Origin: Azolla pinnata
Taxonomy: Eukaryota > Streptophyta > Polypodiopsida > Salviniales > Salviniaceae
Length of the DNA: 64,000 nucleotides
Direction of reading: 5' to 3'
NCBI GenBank assembly: GCA_037176905.1
Contig: JBBBWG010015779.1
Span: forward strand, 1 to 64,000
Each line of letters begins with the position of its first letter. Position 1 is the stretch's first letter. A program made the position numbers and the translations under genes. Of this stretch, positions 10,401 through 21,692 are shown piece by piece. The notes under the pieces were generated by a model. It was not told where the DNA came from, made no database searches, and saw only the letters and a list, made by a program, of their open reading frames with translations.

Positions 10401-11774
10401 ATATACATTAATATGTCATATAAAGGATGCTTACCAATTGTGTTGGAAGGACCCCATACTTAGTTGTTGTTATTGATGAAGGCTTGTTACGCTCTGTAAG
10501 GCCCTTATATGAATCCTTCATCAACACTGACAGAAACAGAGATTCTACCAACATTCTCTAGTGAATACTTTGACTTAGCCATCGTCTCATAACAGACTGG
10601 ATCTCTTGTGTATTGTTTGAGCTTTGCTTGGGCATATTTATTCATGATAGAGCTGCATGTTCTTCTGATCAGCAGTGTCACATCTGAAGTTTTTAGATTT
10701 GATCCGTGGATAGTTGTTTAGTAAATATGGTATTCGTTTTAGAATTTAGGTCTCAATTCTCTTGCTGCTAAGGGAATTATCCCGAACATAATTTAGGAAC
10801 AACTTGCAAATGTAGGTTACTGGCACAGGTGGAAATTGCTTGACATTATGGAGCCTTCTTAGTTTTGATGCAGTTACAAGGATCTCCACCTCATTTACAC
10901 CACAAGCTGTGGCCATTACAAATGATCAGGTTCAGAAAATGTCTTTTTTATAATTTGAACTTTTATTTAACAGGGAAACTTAAATGAAAATCTTTTGTGC
11001 ACAGATTATGGCTGTTGGATCTCAACCACATCTAACTTCTTTCTCGTATGATGGTGATGTGATCTCACAAGTCAATGTTGTTCCATCATCAGCGTTCTCA
11101 TTATCTGTATATTCAACTCAGGTAATTCACTGCACTCTGTTGCAATTCTAAATGCAGAGTTAGGTGGATGTGATAAATTAAGCTATACTCAAAGGCATCC
11201 ACAGCATTATTAGGAGTGATCTTAACTACTCTGTTGTGATGCCTAAAATCGCATCAGGTCGAATTTGATGCGTAGGTTACATAGGTATGTGTAATCACCA
11301 AATTAGAATTTTTGTCGTCCACGTAAAGCAAATGATACAAACTGAGGTAGTTGACTGGCCCCAGTAGTCTCACACACACTACAAACACAATCTGTTCAAT
11401 CAATATCAGTAAATCAGAAATTTTATACTCGATGTGAAGTAAATGATACAGACAGAGTTAGGTGACATGGATACAGCAGTAATAGGCCTCCTGTTCACCG
11501 ATCTCATTATGCTCACACACGATGCAATTGTGTGGAAGTGAAATGATTGATAGATGAAACCTGTTAGACGGGCAAAGGATGTATCTCTTTTCAATTGACT
11601 TTATAATACTTTGTTGAAGTTATGTTTGGTTGTCGTTAGCACCTGCACAGGTTATGGATATTAATCCTTTTCTGATGTGCACAAATGCAGGCCACTGTGG
11701 TCGGTGGGTATGGTGGAGTAGTAGACATTATATCTGAGTTCGGCAGCCATATGTGCGCATTCAAGTGCAAATAA
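7438..11774 (+). CDS. THO6: THO complex subunit 6-like WD40 protein (THO6/DWA1 type)
   Basis: Thirteen exons give 385 residues: 7438-7671, 8195-8226, 8331-8423, 8500-8576, 8683-8728, 8831-8891, 9526-9579, 9657-9737, 9833-9872, 9966-10090, 10816-10929, 11005-11121 and 11691-11774. The product matches my memory of Arabidopsis THO6/DWA1 (about 367 residues) in segments such as GPAYDLQFYGE, SCGDDGRIQGW, GSGHAYCWD, FEGHSDYLH, TGSEDGTARIWD and GGYGGVVDII. These are WD40 blades. THO6 is part of THO/TREX, which couples transcription to mRNA export. DWA1 also acts as a DDB1-CUL4 substrate receptor in ABA signalling, and IWDCR here fits the WDxR form of the DWD box. Intron 8 appears to use a GC donor (9738-9739). 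Intron 1 holds a tRNA-like SINE. A GAA run lies just upstream of the start. Confidence 0.9.
7905..7985 (+). repeat. tRNA-derived SINE head or tRNA-like fossil
   Basis: Inside intron 1 of the THO6-like gene. A clear box A (TAGCTCAGTTGG) is followed at a tRNA-like distance by a worn box B (GGTCATGCATTGAGCCC). The cloverleaf is not intact, so this is not a functional tRNA gene. The element's 3' end was not resolved. Confidence 0.5.
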
Positions 11775-12804
11775 ATCGATATGGTGATGCTTGTTCTTTG
11801 CTAGGCATCAACATCAAAGGGGTTCTGGTATCAACATCAAATCTTTGCCTATTACGGCAAAGATTGTCTATTGACTTTTATTGTATGTGTGATCAAGACC
11901 AGAGCAACATATGCTGAATTTGAACATTTTTTTCAAAGGAAAGAGTGGTTTCACACGGCGCCATTGGGTAGTGAATAGTTACCTGTGTTTTATTATGAAA
12001 AGAAACGGTGGAAGTGTTCCGATAATTAACTAATTAGGTGATCCCTGAATGTATTTGACTGGAAAGGTTGGATGAGGCACATTATTTATGTTATTTTGTT
12101 GAATGATTGTTTGAGAAGATTCATGATGGAACAATGGGGAAATGGATTCGCTTACTGAATAGGGGTAACTAACTAGAGATTCAATCTGATATTGAGCACG
12201 ATCAAAGTTCTCATTGTGATGGAACTACGATTTGGTAACTATCGTTTCGCTTACCAAAATGTTTCTCGAATACCTTACCTAGCTTCTTTGCAGTGTGAGA
12301 ATCGTTAGCTTTTATGCAGTTGACAATCAGGAAATAGTACTGATTCCAGCTCACACCACTTTGGGATCAATGCAACGATTGGACTAAATTAACCAAAATG
12401 AAATGAACCTCCCAAAATTGCCAAACGCAAACATGAAAGTGAAATCTTTGTATAGACAGTGTGAAATTCAGACTTGAAAAGTCGGTTATCTTTAGCCCTC
12501 ATGTACATACATATTTACCAAACATTCATACTAGAGATTGACATCAAAGGCAATTTTTAGTCTCAAAGTACAGTACCCAAATCGATCTTGTTTCTAGTTT
12601 GGGGCACTTCAAAAAGGAAGAAAAAACGAAAATCGATGACTTTGTTCACAAGAAAAAAGCTTTTAAAGAGATCTGGAATCATTTTGTTTTGATTTTTGCC
12701 CTGTTTTTGGACCTTGTAAAATGAGCGTCTTATTTATCATGTTCAGTATACAATACACACACATTCGCGGATGAACACACAGAAACCAACACAAGAACAA
12801 GAAT
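11775..12804. other. Intergenic, no gene seen
   Basis: Holds the 3' end of the THO6-like gene and the promoter of the FAD oxidoreductase gene. AT-rich, with no open frame showing family features. Confidence 0.6.
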
Positions 12805-15800
12805 ATGCAACAAGCTTGGCGACCGGAGCTATGGTGGATCTCCTGCTCCCTCTCCGCTAGCTCAACTGCTCTCCTTTCTCCTCCTCTCCGCCGCCGCAGC
12901 CGCAGCAGCAGCAGCAGCAGCAGCAGAGAACCTCCTCTCTGCAGCTGCTTCTCGTCTTCGTTTCCATCCTCGTCTCCGTCTTCCTCATCTCCTTCATCTT
13001 CTCGAAGGTAAAAAAAAGAAAAAAAAAAAAAACTCTGTTATGTCTGATGGATTCTGCGTCCTTCTTTTTCCACTTCATTCTTCCCTTTGCTTTTCTTTAC
13101 TTTTTTATTTTGTTTTTCTCTTTAATTTCGGATTTCTTGTGCCTGTCTCCGTTCAGGTACGCCATTTTGGGAGCTGGTTTTGCTGGCTTATCTGTGGCGT
13201 GGCATCTCCTTAAGGTATTTTCTCACGCCCTAATATCTATCTATCTATCTATCATTCCAATGTTCTCACTCAGTTTCTTGGTTTCTTGTTCCCACCATTC
13301 AATTTGCACTTGAAAAAGTACATAAGCATACTGCAGGTAACATGGAAAAAGCCAACAAATTCTCACATGAATGCATTTATGGAACTGGTCTCGTACTTCT
13401 AACAAAACTCGTACCACATCATGCATGAAAAGGGAACTAAGACGATTACTAAGGAAAAGTTCTGATTGACATATTGGTGCTCGAATGAACAGCAGTGTCT
13501 AGTACATCGCCAAAAATACAGCTTTTTCATGATTCCCTCGAGCATGCTCGAAGGCATCATCAAGAATTGGAAAATGCTGCTGATACAGGGAAAACATAAT
13601 GTGATTATCTAAACAAAATCAGATCAAGGAAAGGATTTTAATTATTTTTATAGGTGATTAGTTTGTTTGTAGGATGTAAAAGCAAGCATAGGAATCACTG
13701 ATCATGCATGTAATCTTATGAATCCAGTCATATTGTTATGAACATTACAAATCTCGACAGAAATCAAATCAAGGAAATGCATTTATTATTTTTCTAGGTG
13801 ATTAGTTTGTCTGTAGAAGCTAAAAGCAAACGCAGTAATTGTTGATCATGCATCTAAGGTTTTTGCTATGTTTTTGTCTATGTTTCTGACTACTTGTTAC
13901 CTCTTTTAGCTGTCTACTGATGATCTCCAAATAAGCATAGAGGTATTCGATGAGAAGGGTGTAGGAGGAGGGGCCTCAGGTGTGTCAGGAGGCTTGTTAC
14001 ATCCTTATACTCCAAAAGGTAATCCATCAATGCGAGCCATAAATATTTGCTGTAGCTTGTTCTCTCGTTTTTCATATGTATATCCTCTCATCTGATTGGG
14101 TGCTTGACGTTAAGAATGGTTGTGAAGGTTGAGAGTAGAAGCTACATTAGAGTTCAGGTGACACTTTGAATCATATGATAATTGGGGAAAGATTTATGGG
14201 GGTCAGTGAAGAATGAAAGCGGCAAAATGTTATAATGTCGAAACTTGAATATTGCATTGCAAATTTAGCCTTAAATATTGGCCCCCCTATGGGATTAAAA
14301 ATGTTAGAACACGTCCAACCACATCTATGTCCAGGTGGCATGATGACAGGTATATAGATATGCAAGGTATGCAAAGCTAAATCTAGCTGATTATGCATTG
14401 TAGTTTGAGAGAACTAAGATGGCTGTTAGGTGGGTGTAACAATTTAGATTTTGCATTCCAATTCTACCAAAGAGGTTGAGTACATATGCCCGTGATATAT
14501 TTCACGCAGAAAGCTTTTACAAGAAAGTAATAATCTCCCTTCTTAGGAAGGGGACATATATAAGATATGTTATCTGTCCTGTGAGAGTGAAAGTGACCTC
14601 CTTGTGGATTCTATCTACATGTGTGTATGTCAACACAAGAAAAAGAACAACATTTTGGATTTAAATGTTTATAAGCGTTATGGCATAACATATTAGTATT
14701 TAACTATTGAACTGCACAGTAAATTTTCAGTCAGATCACATCTTACTCACCGTCTACCATTATGATGTGCATTTGAGAATAGATTGCTTGTGTAAGGTTC
14801 AGAAAATTAATTTGCTAAATGAAACTAATTAATGAAGAGTATAAAATCGTGCTATTGTGAATAAGCTAGATAATCTTCCACATCAACGCTTTTTCTATCC
14901 TGAAAATCTAGTTAACAAGAAATTTCAAATTCTTATATTTGCTTAAGGAAAGTTAGTTTGGAGGGGAATAGAAGGATGGACTTCTTCATTGGAATTGCTT
15001 CGTATTGCAACAGCAGCCAGTTTACAAGAGTTGAATGGAATCCATGAACTCTCAAAGCCTTTGGCTTGGAAAAGGCAAGAGATTCTTAACCGTTTCTCAA
15101 TGGCATAATCAAATATTGTGCTACTATCATTGAAAATTTTATAATGGAGAAGGGAAATTAGTTCTAGATTATCTATTCATTTTTACACTAATTCTTATCC
15201 CTTTCTTTGGGTGGAGTGCAGAGGAATCCTTAGACCACCAGCATCTGACAAACACTGTGATGACTTCAGGAAGGTTGTAGTATATCTTTTTTACCACTAA
15301 TTATGTTTGCAACATTTTGAAATGAAATCTTTTTCAAAGGGTGGCGCAGTTTGTGGAGCTATCGTCTAGTGAACATAAAAAACTAGCTGGTCTTTCCTGC
15401 ATAGATGGATCTGTAGCTAATAAACTGTTGCCTGGACTAGATGTATCTCCAGATAACCTTGTGTTATGGATAGCTGAAGGTTTAAATATTCATCCTTTGC
15501 GGTATTTGCAGGTTAGTATAATTGATCATTTAATTAGCATTTGTTTATAGTAAGTCTATGCAACTTCATTGTTGATTGTGATTGTGGGCTTTCAAGGCCT
15601 TATGGAGAGCATGTGAATTGCAAGCAGAGCGTAATGTGGAAAGATGCTGTTATTCACAAGCTTTGCTGAGAAAGGAACATATTACTTCTCTTTCAGATCT
15701 TGCAGGTATAACTTGTTCTTGTTGGTAACATTGTTCAGAATAATGTAGGTAACCTTGTCAGAATGCTCAGCAACAGAAGATCTGCAATAGGCCATCAAAG

Positions 15801-17157
15801 AGTTGTACGTTTTGCAACACCAGTATTTTAGCAATCATAGATGATCCTTGTGAAATATCCACGCAAGTAGTCATCAATGGAGGCAAATTCGAGGAAAAAA
15901 GGAGCTCTGTAACATTTCCTCATCTTCCCCTAGTGTGTAGGCTACATAATTTGCAAAACCTTTGTGGGTGTCCTGAAACAGCATGTGGTTGAAAAACTAT
16001 TAATTACTGCCATGATTTTTCCTGCATCCAAATGTTGTACGGTGGTTACATTATTGGAGTTATTGATTTTAAACATTATTCTAGTTCAGTTCTTAAAGAA
16101 AGGATGCTGAACATCCTGTGGCCTAACTCAGACCACTGTATGTATCAATAGAGGTGCAACGACAGCCTTGATAGGACCCACCATTAACCTTAGTGGAATC
16201 TTTTATGGGCCTCTCACAGTTTACATACTTGACTATGGGGATATATGATACTAGCATCAATCAATGGGATGGCGCCACTCCAGGAATAGTAAGATGGGTT
16301 TGGTGTAATCTATGCGACACCATATATGTTGCTTTCAAGGAAGCTCTAGGTAGTACTACCCAAGAAATAACTGGTGGCAGATTCTCAAAATTCAGTATAG
16401 AAGCAGGTAGTGGATACAATGGGTACAGTGACAAATAGGTGGCATGAGTTGAGCTGCCTGATTTTACTTGTTTTTCATTGTATTGCAGATGTGTATGATG
16501 GAGTCGTCATTTGTTTGGGTGCTGGAGTCAGTGAGCTTAGAGAACTTCATCAAAAGTTACCACTCACCTATTGTCGAGGAGCAGTAGTGCATCTGGAATT
16601 GCCACATGAAAAACTGTGAGTATTTTTAACCGTTGTAGAGACCACTCGTAATTGTTTTTTCTCAGTGCTTGCCTGTCACAAAATGCAGAGAAGAGTTCAA
16701 GTTCGAGGGGCCGTGTATAGTAGGGGACACGTGGGTTGCAGCACAAGGGTGCCACAATCTGGTTGTTGGGGCAACAAAAGAATGGGATAATTGCGACATG
16801 TCAAGACTGATTCAAGGTGAGGCTGCTGTTGCTGCTTCAGACCAGCTTTCTAAGAAAGTTGCCGCTTTCTACCCTCCAATAAGCCACTGGTTGCTACGAG
16901 AGGCCCATGCCGGCGTGAGAGCTATGGCACCGCGCACACCATGGGGTAAGCTCCCACTTATTGGGTGTGTCGATGAGATTGTTAGAGTGAAATCTTCAAG
17001 AAAACATCCCTACTACTGGATCTTTGGAGGACTGGGTTCCAGGGGTCTCATATATCATGCTTGGCTGGGGAAGGAGATTGCTCAGGCTATCGTTTCGAGA
17101 AGTGAAGCATCCTTACCAAAGGAACTCTTGCTATGGAGATCTCATGGTCAATGTTGA
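12805..17157 (+). CDS. FAD-dependent oxidoreductase, DAO family
   Basis: Nine exons: 12805-13007, 13157-13214, 13910-14018, 14948-15074, 15222-15273, 15350-15511, 15597-15705, 16489-16615 and 16689-17157, giving 471 residues. A Ser-rich N-terminus of about 67 residues could be an organelle transit peptide. The Rossmann motif GAGFAG lies at residues 73-78, followed by GVGGGASGVSGGLLHPYTPKG, WRGIEGW, RGILRPP, IHPLRYLQ, VICLGAG and the C-terminal FAD-site stretch GGLGSRGLIYHAWLGK. I recall a plant family of this type (At5g48440-like) related to the oxidoreductase half of bacterial MnmC. The plant substrate is not known to me. Exon 4 appears to end at a GC donor (15075-15076). The start of exon 6 is the least certain boundary: it was chosen because the CAG before FVELSSSEH keeps frame. 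Confidence 0.87.
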
Positions 17158-17227
17158 AGTGATTGTTTCTTGTCACATGTACCCGATTTCTCGACTGAAG
17201 CTTGAAACAATACATTATGACAAGAAA

Positions 17228-17347
17228 CAACTGAAGCATATGTATCCCAGCTCTTTTTCATGAGCATTTTCATGAGCAACTGAAGCATATGTATCCCAGC
17301 TCTTTTTCATGAGCATTTTCATGAGCAACTGAAGCATATGTATCCCA
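17228..17347. repeat. 49-bp tandem repeat just after the oxidoreductase gene
   Basis: Two full units and part of a third with an exact 49-bp period, starting CAACTGAAGCATATGTATCC. The units are nearly identical, so the duplication is recent. It lies 70 bp past the stop, probably in the 3' UTR. Confidence 0.95.
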
Positions 17348-18250
17348 ACTGAAGCTCTGATTAGCGATTTTCATGAGCTCTGAGCCCTATCAACTCATGC
17401 GGTTGCAATCAATAACTACCATCAGAAAAGTGACTTCATAAGCTTTCTTTAGCGAATTATTTCCTTTGTCCATAGAAAATCCATCCTTGAAATATACTAA
17501 AAATGTTAAACCACCAACACGAAACCAGGGTTAGGCGATTAATTAAAACCATTCTTTTTACCTTTAAACACAGTTTTGGTGTTCTTAGAGGAGCAAGGAG
17601 AACAAAATGAAGATATACACACGAAGAAACAACAAAGAATAAAAATAAAATGAAGTAGAGGTATCTCTAGGTAAGAATTTACTTGCGATAACATTTTTAA
17701 GAAACAAGTCTAACTAATAAGTTTTACACTTCATTACCAATATGTATGCCAGTAATCAAAGTCTCGCGTTTACATTATATTCTCATTTGTTTTCTTAGTA
17801 ATGATAATCTGCTAATATGAAGAAGCAGCTATGTCGCTAGTGCAAATGCACTGATGGTAATAGGAAGTGCTTCACCTTGTAACAAACAAAGATTGGGTTG
17901 AACACAATCAGAATAATGGTACAGGTGCACATACCTCCCATATTTTTCAATTAAAAACTGCCACAAAAATCCAAATTTGACGTCACGGCACTAATAATTC
18001 AACGAGGATGACGGAATTCGTAACACGGTTCGCGCACAATAACAGAAAACCAGTACCAGAACAAGCTATCAATAAATGATTATTCATAGAATGTTCGGGC
18101 ATTACACGGAAAGTCATGGGTTTTCTTCATTGATGTTATATGGAAAACTCAGGGGGTACCTCCTCGGTTGCACCCCCCTAGACCACTCGTACTCCGATTA
18201 TGCACCATCAAGATGCTGTCTAAAGGTACATATCAACTCCGCAAAAAAGA
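17348..18250. other. Convergent intergenic region, no gene seen
   Basis: Lies between the 3' ends of the oxidoreductase (plus) and TraB (minus) genes. AT-rich, with no coding signal. It should hold both 3' UTRs. Confidence 0.6.
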
Positions 18251-20851
18251 CTAACCATTCATGGGAAGAAACCTTTCCCTTCCCGAGCACTCGAGTTCAG
18301 CTTCGCGCCACAACTTATGCATCCCTTCCACATGCAACGCACCCACCACTCCAACGATGCTACCCCTCATCTCCCGAAGCTTTTTCACCATATACTCGTT
18401 TCTATCATGCAAGATTGCTTTCATCTGCCACAATGGAAAAGATAACACGAAAACAGTTATCCTCGGAAGATTTTAATACTACTGCATTCTGCGATGCATT
18501 GCAATCGCCGATCAGTCGCTTGAAACCAGAATGGTATTATTACACGCCGTACTAAATGGCATGGCCATACCAATCCAGGAAAATACTTTTCCCCGAGATC
18601 CACAGCTTCTTTTAATGCTTTTGGGTTCAGCATTGCTTCAGCACATTGAGTGATATCTTCATAGTTCAGTGCTCGAAAGAAATTCTGATGCTGTCTTACG
18701 ACTTCCTTCCTTTCCCGATAAAATCTGAATGCTTCTCTCAGATAGAGGCCGCGTCCTGCATTTTCAAGCGTAACCTGCAGAACATAACGAGGCATGATCA
18801 CATTCTTTATATAGGCTAAAATCTAGGGTAACATAATATTTATCTGGTCAGTTTGTTTTTCATGTGGTATTAGTTGACGACATTTACTTCTATGTGCTAC
18901 TATCAAGTTTAGCGAATTCACACTTTACATTGAGTACAATACAAAAATGACACATACATCTAGGTCTTGGTCTATGTATGAGATACTTGCTCCGAGAGAG
19001 CTTCCCTGCTCCATGGCAACCTGGAAAAGCTCTGGTTTTGGTTGATACGATCATTGACAAAGTGGAAAGAAACTCCATCACATTGAAATAAAAGAGGTAA
19101 AACCATAAAAAATACCCAGATTCATTGGATAAATATCACATGCCCCTAAGTTTCCAAACCACCAGAACACCCTTGTGTAGTGGTAACATCTGTTTCTGTA
19201 CTCTTTTAAGGGAATTTTGGCAAGTTTTGAAACATGGGGGTAGTACGGTAGATATCTAAAACTTGCAGGCATTTTGACGATTCCCTCAAACCAAAATATA
19301 CTCACTCTCAACTCTTCTCCAGGCTTAAGACCTGTACAAGCAAGGTCAGCGTACATGTTCTTGATGACATAAGTTAAAAACTTTTGGGCTAGGCATCCTT
19401 TGATTTTAAAGATATCCCTCAGCCTCAACCTTTGCAGTTCAGGTTGACCAGAAAGCAATTTGCTAGCCCGCCTTTCACAAAGCTCGACCTTGAAACAGAA
19501 ATGGAAATCAAAACTTGAGGCATAAATTAAAGGGAGAAGAACCAAATTCATCCAAAGTTTGGTGAAACACTCTAAAAATTGGAGTACCAGATCAAAGGGA
19601 GATAATCTTCCAAAAACTTATACAAATATTGTTCTCTAATAGCACGGTTATTACCACATAAGGGTATTTCTGGTAAGTCTTTAAAAACTAAAGGCTACTT
19701 CATTTAGATCTGGAGAGAGTAACGTGCACATTACCGCAACTATGCTTGGCCGTACATCTTTTATAAGCTGTTACACAAACCAGCGAGCAACAGATCCAGT
19801 AAGAAATGGAAAGAATGGAATTAAGGATATAGAGTTTCTGCAGCCATGTCTCACATTCTGAACAATCTCTGCACTCTTAGGAGAGACGTGATCGATCCCA
19901 ATGAGAAACAACTCAGCTCTCGTGATGGAATTGTGAAGATAAACAGACGGTCTCTTGATAGTGGAGTATCTGCGACACGCGTGGGTAAACACACAACGGA
20001 TGCCCCTGCAAAATCATCAACCATGTCCATTGCTCAAAAACACAATGCAATATCTTGAAATGCATCATATATCCACACTTCAGCAATCACCATCATCTCC
20101 GTTGGTAAAAAAACCCAACACAAAATCTTGAAATGCCTTAGTTAACCCAATTCAGTAGTCATCCTAGAGTGGTTATAGTGAAATTGAGATATTGTGGTAC
20201 GTGGACTAAAACCCGAATGAGACTCTCACTGCATAACATCTTTTCCATAGATAGACAGATTCTTCTCGATAGCATCCTGAAAGGTGCACCATGGTGATGG
20301 AAATCCATCTGCGCTCCCACAACGATAAAAAAAAATGACAGAGACTCGATACAGAGCCCCTTTACGTCCAACCCGAATGAGTAGTAAGTAGCAAAGCTCG
20401 TATATGAAGAACGTCGAAACCCATGCTTTGATGTAACAAAGCACGACTCCCTGCAAAGAAACATGCAAAGGCGGCATGCATGTGTATGATTCATCTATCT
20501 AGAACAGGCCCAGATTCAGGGCTTTTGTTCTATCAAAAGACCATCAAATGCATGTGAAACCATGTTTCATATAACAAGTCACGCATCCTGATCTAGTCAG
20601 TGGCCAAATGGGTCTAGGGTTTAGGTCTGTGTCGTGCTTAAAACGGCGAAATGCACGTAGAAATCATCTATTTCTCCTCCTCACCGTCTGGCAATGCGAC
20701 CCAAGATCCCCCCTCCCCGCCCCTCTAAAACTTGATGGAAAAAGAAAGAGCGAAAAAGGAAAAGGAAGACGCAGAAAACGCAGAGCGGGAAGGGAGAATC
20801 GTCGTACCTTGAAGCGTGAGAAGAGAGGAGCTCGTGGAGCGACATCGCCAT
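18251..20851 (-). CDS. TraB/Tiki-family domain protein
   Basis: Seven exons on the minus strand: 20851-20808, 19969-19855, 19767-19735, 19488-19306, 19020-18958, 18774-18571 and 18424-18251, giving 271 residues. The hallmark TraB/PrgY/Tiki motifs are present: GX2H as GIDH (residues 39-42), then VELCERR, and a second GX2H as GALH (residues 242-245) in GVVGALHVEGMHKLW. Also recognisable is FPGLMKAILHDRNEYM. Tiki proteins are metal-dependent proteases and PrgY limits pheromone activity; plant members are poorly understood. No membrane span was seen. Exon 1 (MAMSLHELLSSHAS) was joined because phase and splice signals fit, but the long intron leaves room for a different first exon. Confidence 0.83.
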
Positions 20852-21692
20852 GATCAGCAGGACCAGGATCTGCGCATCAGAACGGAATTTTCAACAGCAG
20901 AAAACAGAAGGGTTTTAACTCAAAGGGTTTTACTGCTTAAATAAAACTACTTGTTTGTATGTTTAATTCATATACTTGTATTTATGTTTGTAGTTGTATC
21001 TAAATTATGATTCTAAGCTCTAATTCTCTTCGAATCGGTGTATAATTATACACCGATCGGTGTATAATTATACATCAATTAACGGATAGTTAACCCGTAT
21101 AATTACGATCAACACTGTCAGCAATTAATCAACCCACGTAGTTAAGTTATTTGCACTGTAGCCGATTAAATCTGTGCGCATCATCGTCGATATTTCAGCA
21201 GATTGCTCAATGTCTGCAATGAAGAAAATCGAATCTGTTCATTTCAATTTGTTGTCGACGCTCGGATCCAACCTCAGTTAACGACTAAGGATCACCTCAC
21301 AAAAAACCACGGGTACGATGTAAAATTGCATGAATGACTTTTAATCAGCCGCGAGATTGGTTCTCGTGCGACTTTTCTTAATCGTATGACCGATACCAGC
21401 GGGGTTAATCTTTAAAAACGGAACGAGGGTAAGGGTACGAAACAAATGTATCGATTTTTGAAGTACAAATCAATTACGACATGTATTGTCACTTCACCAC
21501 CTCATCTGAAGTAAAGAAGGGTACAAAAAAGCTTCTAAGGGCTTTTGTTTGCTGAGTGAGGCGAGAGTCTAAATCAAGATCTGAACAGTATCGTCGTCGA
21601 GTGCCCTTCCAGCTAAGCAAGGTTCGTAAGAACTCGGTTGTTTTATTATCGGAAAAAATCTTCTATTCAATGGTTATCTAGACAATTGGTTA
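20852..21692. other. Intergenic; promoter side of TraB gene
   Basis: AT-rich with no gene. It holds the tandem palindromes listed separately, about 180-230 bp upstream of the TraB start. Confidence 0.6.
21034..21078. promoter_or_regulatory. Tandem perfect palindromes upstream of TraB gene
   Basis: A perfect 24-bp palindrome with half-site ATCGGTGTATAA lies at 21034-21057. It is followed directly by a second, slightly shorter copy, CGGTGTATAATTATACAT. A regulatory role is only inferred from its position and symmetry. Confidence 0.5.

Noticed and set aside
20226-20320. Possible extra TraB exon with peptide DGFPSPWCTFQDAIEK
   Set aside because: Phase does not fit between the first two chosen exons and the direct join keeps frame; it remains a candidate only if cDNA shows it.
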